From: Chloroflexota bacterium
Lineage (GTDB): Bacteria > Chloroflexota > Dehalococcoidia > Lucifugimonadales > Lucifugimonadaceae
Direction: 5' to 3'
Assembly (NCBI GenBank): GCA_002712125.1
Contig: PASL01000010.1
Location: forward strand, 1 to 8,404
Length of the DNA: 8,404 nucleotides
This document shows positions 6,952 through 8,404 of the stretch, one piece after another. The first letter of the stretch is position 1; each line of letters begins with the position of its first letter. A program made the translations under genes and the position numbers. The notes beneath the pieces were generated by a model. It worked only from the letters and a program-made list of their open reading frames with translations. It did not search any database and was not told the origin of the DNA.

Positions 6952-8226
6952 ATGGAACAAAATTTAAATATATCTAATGGACCTTTATCTAGTCTCACTA
7001 TTATTGAATTTGGAAATTATGTGGCTGGGCCATGGGCAGGCCAACTCTTGGCAGACATGGGAGCAACTGTTATAAAAATTGAACCTATTTCTGGTGATCC
7101 ATGGAGAAAGTCAAATGAATTTAAGCCAAACGAAAGTAAATCATTTATATCAATTAATAGAGGCGTAAAAAGTTTTGCAATAAATCTAAAATCTATAGAA
7201 GGTCAAAAAATATTATCAAATTTAATAAAAAACATAGATGGAGTAATTTCAAATAACAGAATAGATACATCAAAAAAATTAAAAATTGACTATAACTCGC
7301 TAAAAAAAATCAATGATAAAATCATTTATGTAGAAATTACTGGATACGGAGCAAAAGGGAAAAAAGCGAAAGATCCTGGCTTTGATACAATCATGCAAGG
7401 ATATACCGGCACTATTACAGGAGAAGGTAAAATTGCTGGAGGTGATATTGGAATTGTTCAGTCTACTTCATTCATAGATTTTTCTACAGGTTATGCAGCC
7501 GTAAATGCTTTACTTGCAGGTGTAATAGACCGAAGTATTACAGGAAAAGGCCAAAAAATATCTACGAGTTTATTAGCCAATGCATTAGGTATGCAATCAA
7601 TGAGATTAATTGATGTAGAAAATTATCCTTCCCCTGCAAAAAATTGGTTTGACAATGAATATAATAAACTAAAAAAATCAAAAACAAATTTCATTAATAT
7701 CCTAGATAGTTACAATGAACAAGTAAGAGCAAATCTACTTAAGACATACTATAGAGTTTATACAACCAAAGACGGCGCAATAACGCTTGGTGCATTAGCT
7801 AATCATGCTAGAATCAGTATAACTAAATTATTCAAAATAAAAGATGAACGTTTGTTAGATAACTCAAAAAAATTTTCTGAAAAATACCATAAAAACATTG
7901 AAAGGAAATTTCAAGAAAAATTTGATAAACACACCACAAGTTTTTGGTTGAAAAAATTGAACGATAATAATATACCTTGTGAACCAGTAAGGTTTATAGA
8001 AGAACTCTTAAGTGATGAACAAGCCCTAATAAACAATAATATAATTAAAGTAAAACACCATACAGGAGACAATATAATAACCACCGGTCCTGTTTTAGAT
8101 TTCAATTATAAAACAAAGAAAAAAAGTGCGCCTAAACTTGGGCAACATAATATTGAAATATTAACAGCTCTTGGATACAAAAAAGATACAATTAAGGATT
8201 ATATTAAAAATCAAATAATAATATGA
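6952..8226 (+). CDS. Class III (CaiB/BaiF family) CoA-transferase
   Basis: A 424-residue cytoplasmic enzyme of the family that moves coenzyme A between carboxylic acids (formyl-CoA:oxalate, carnitine and similar transferases). The N-terminal CoA-binding region reads LTIIEFGNYVAGPWAGQ, then LLADMGATVIKIEP and GDPWR (about residues 15-52). SINRGVKSFAINLK (67-80) corresponds to the family's conserved N-R-x-K-S-x-x-L-d-L segment. The linker-side block is DPGFDTIMQGYTGTITG (141-157). Asp176 in SFIDFSTGYAA matches the catalytic aspartate that forms the acyl anhydride, and TGKGQKIS follows. The C-terminus APKLGQHNIEILTALGY is the usual family ending. Substrate cannot be read from sequence; family members serve many acids, including aromatic and branched ones. 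The Lys/Asn-rich content reflects the low GC. The stop overlaps the next start (ATGA), so the two genes are probably cotranslated. Confidence 0.92.
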   Translation: MEQNLNISNGPLSSLTIIEFGNYVAGPWAGQLLADMGATVIKIEPISGDPWRKSNEFKPNESKSFISINRGVKSFAINLKSIEGQKILSNLIKNIDGVISNNRIDTSKKLKIDYNSLKKINDKIIYVEITGYGAKGKKAKDPGFDTIMQGYTGTITGEGKIAGGDIGIVQSTSFIDFSTGYAAVNALLAGVIDRSITGKGQKISTSLLANALGMQSMRLIDVENYPSPAKNWFDNEYNKLKKSKTNFINILDSYNEQVRANLLKTYYRVYTTKDGAITLGALANHARISITKLFKIKDERLLDNSKKFSEKYHKNIERKFQEKFDKHTTSFWLKKLNDNNIPCEPVRFIEELLSDEQALINNNIIKVKHHTGDNIITTGPVLDFNYKTKKKSAPKLGQHNIEILTALGYKKDTIKDYIKNQIII

Positions 8227-8404
8227 GTGAAATAAAAAAAATAACAATAACCTTAGAATCAGTAAAAGAAATATATCTTCATGCTAGGGAAGAATTTCCA
8301 AATGAGTGTTGCGGGTGGATTTTAGGTGAAAAAAATTCAACTCTTGCCTCAAAAGTTAGAAAAGCTAAAAACCAATATACAACATCTAATCACCCTACAA
8401 AATC
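8223..8404 (+). CDS. JAMM/Mov34 (M67) metalloprotease-like protein, 3' truncated
   Basis: Sixty complete codons are visible before the window ends. The ATG at 8223-8225 overlaps the TGA of the CoA-transferase gene (8224-8226), and no Shine-Dalgarno site is visible. The translation begins MSEIKKITITLESVKEIYLH and continues with FPNECCGWILGE at about 25-36. This is the characteristic first strand-helix of prokaryotic JAB/JAMM domains, in which Glu28 corresponds to the active-site glutamate. The zinc-binding His-x-His and Asp motif would lie beyond the window, so activity cannot be confirmed. Bacterial relatives (the Mec+ type) cleave a ThiS/MoaD-like sulfur-carrier protein from its product in cysteine or other sulfur metabolism, often next to ThiF/MoeB-like and carrier genes. 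Whether such genes follow here cannot be seen. Confidence 0.83.
   Translation, partial: MSEIKKITITLESVKEIYLHAREEFPNECCGWILGEKNSTLASKVRKAKNQYTTSNHPTK

Noticed and set aside
1..8404. Changes in GC content as a sign of horizontal transfer
   Set aside because: Samples range from about 17% to 40% GC, but the variation follows protein conservation. Gly/Pro/Ala-rich motif regions are high and Lys/Asn-rich regions are low, even within the GH32 gene. No sharp boundary or mobile element accompanies it.

Overview
This is a densely coding, AT-rich stretch of a bacterial chromosome. Sixty-base samples counted by hand run from about 17% to 40% G+C, lowest in the cytochrome and CoA-transferase region. I see eight protein genes, two of them cut by the window edges. 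The longest gene-free gaps are 86 and 57 bases. I see no RNA genes, CRISPR arrays, insertion sequences or phage genes. The style (low GC, compact, few Shine-Dalgarno sites) and the content (enolase-superfamily sugar-acid dehydratase, class III CoA-transferase, a GH32 protein of an uncharacterised type) suggest a streamlined, free-living, probably marine bacterium. A planktonic Chloroflexota lineage such as SAR202, known for expanded enolase-superfamily and CoA-transferase families, would fit. That placement is inference and no taxonomic marker was tested.

Left part, positions 1-5179: carbohydrate and sugar-acid metabolism. On the + strand a ManD/RspA-type enolase-superfamily dehydratase (5' end missing) is followed after 6 bases by a GH32 beta-fructosidase-like protein with altered catalytic motifs. 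Converging on them from the - strand is a two-gene operon: glycerol kinase (glpK), then a UxuA/mannonate-dehydratase-like TIM-barrel protein. The glpK stop codon lies inside the ribosome binding site of the uxuA-like gene. The GH32 gene and the uxuA-like gene overlap at their stop codons. Two unrelated protein families that both include D-mannonate dehydratases therefore flank one glycosidase. The simplest reading is a small locus that breaks a sugar or uronate compound down to 2-keto-3-deoxy sugar acids.

Right part, positions 5180-8404: housekeeping and mixed genes. An 86-base divergent promoter region separates glpK from trpB (tryptophan synthase beta chain, with no trpA beside it). trpB abuts, tail to tail, a small membrane-anchored cytochrome c. 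A 57-base divergent region then leads into a class III (CaiB/BaiF) CoA-transferase. Its stop overlaps by ATGA the start of a JAMM/Mov34 (M67) metalloprotease-like gene that runs off the window.

The points most worth a second look are: the GH32 protein, which lacks the usual acid/base glutamate; the pairing of two mannonate-dehydratase folds; the glycerol kinase, whose fructose-1,6-bisphosphate site is changed; and the cotranslated CoA-transferase/JAMM pair.
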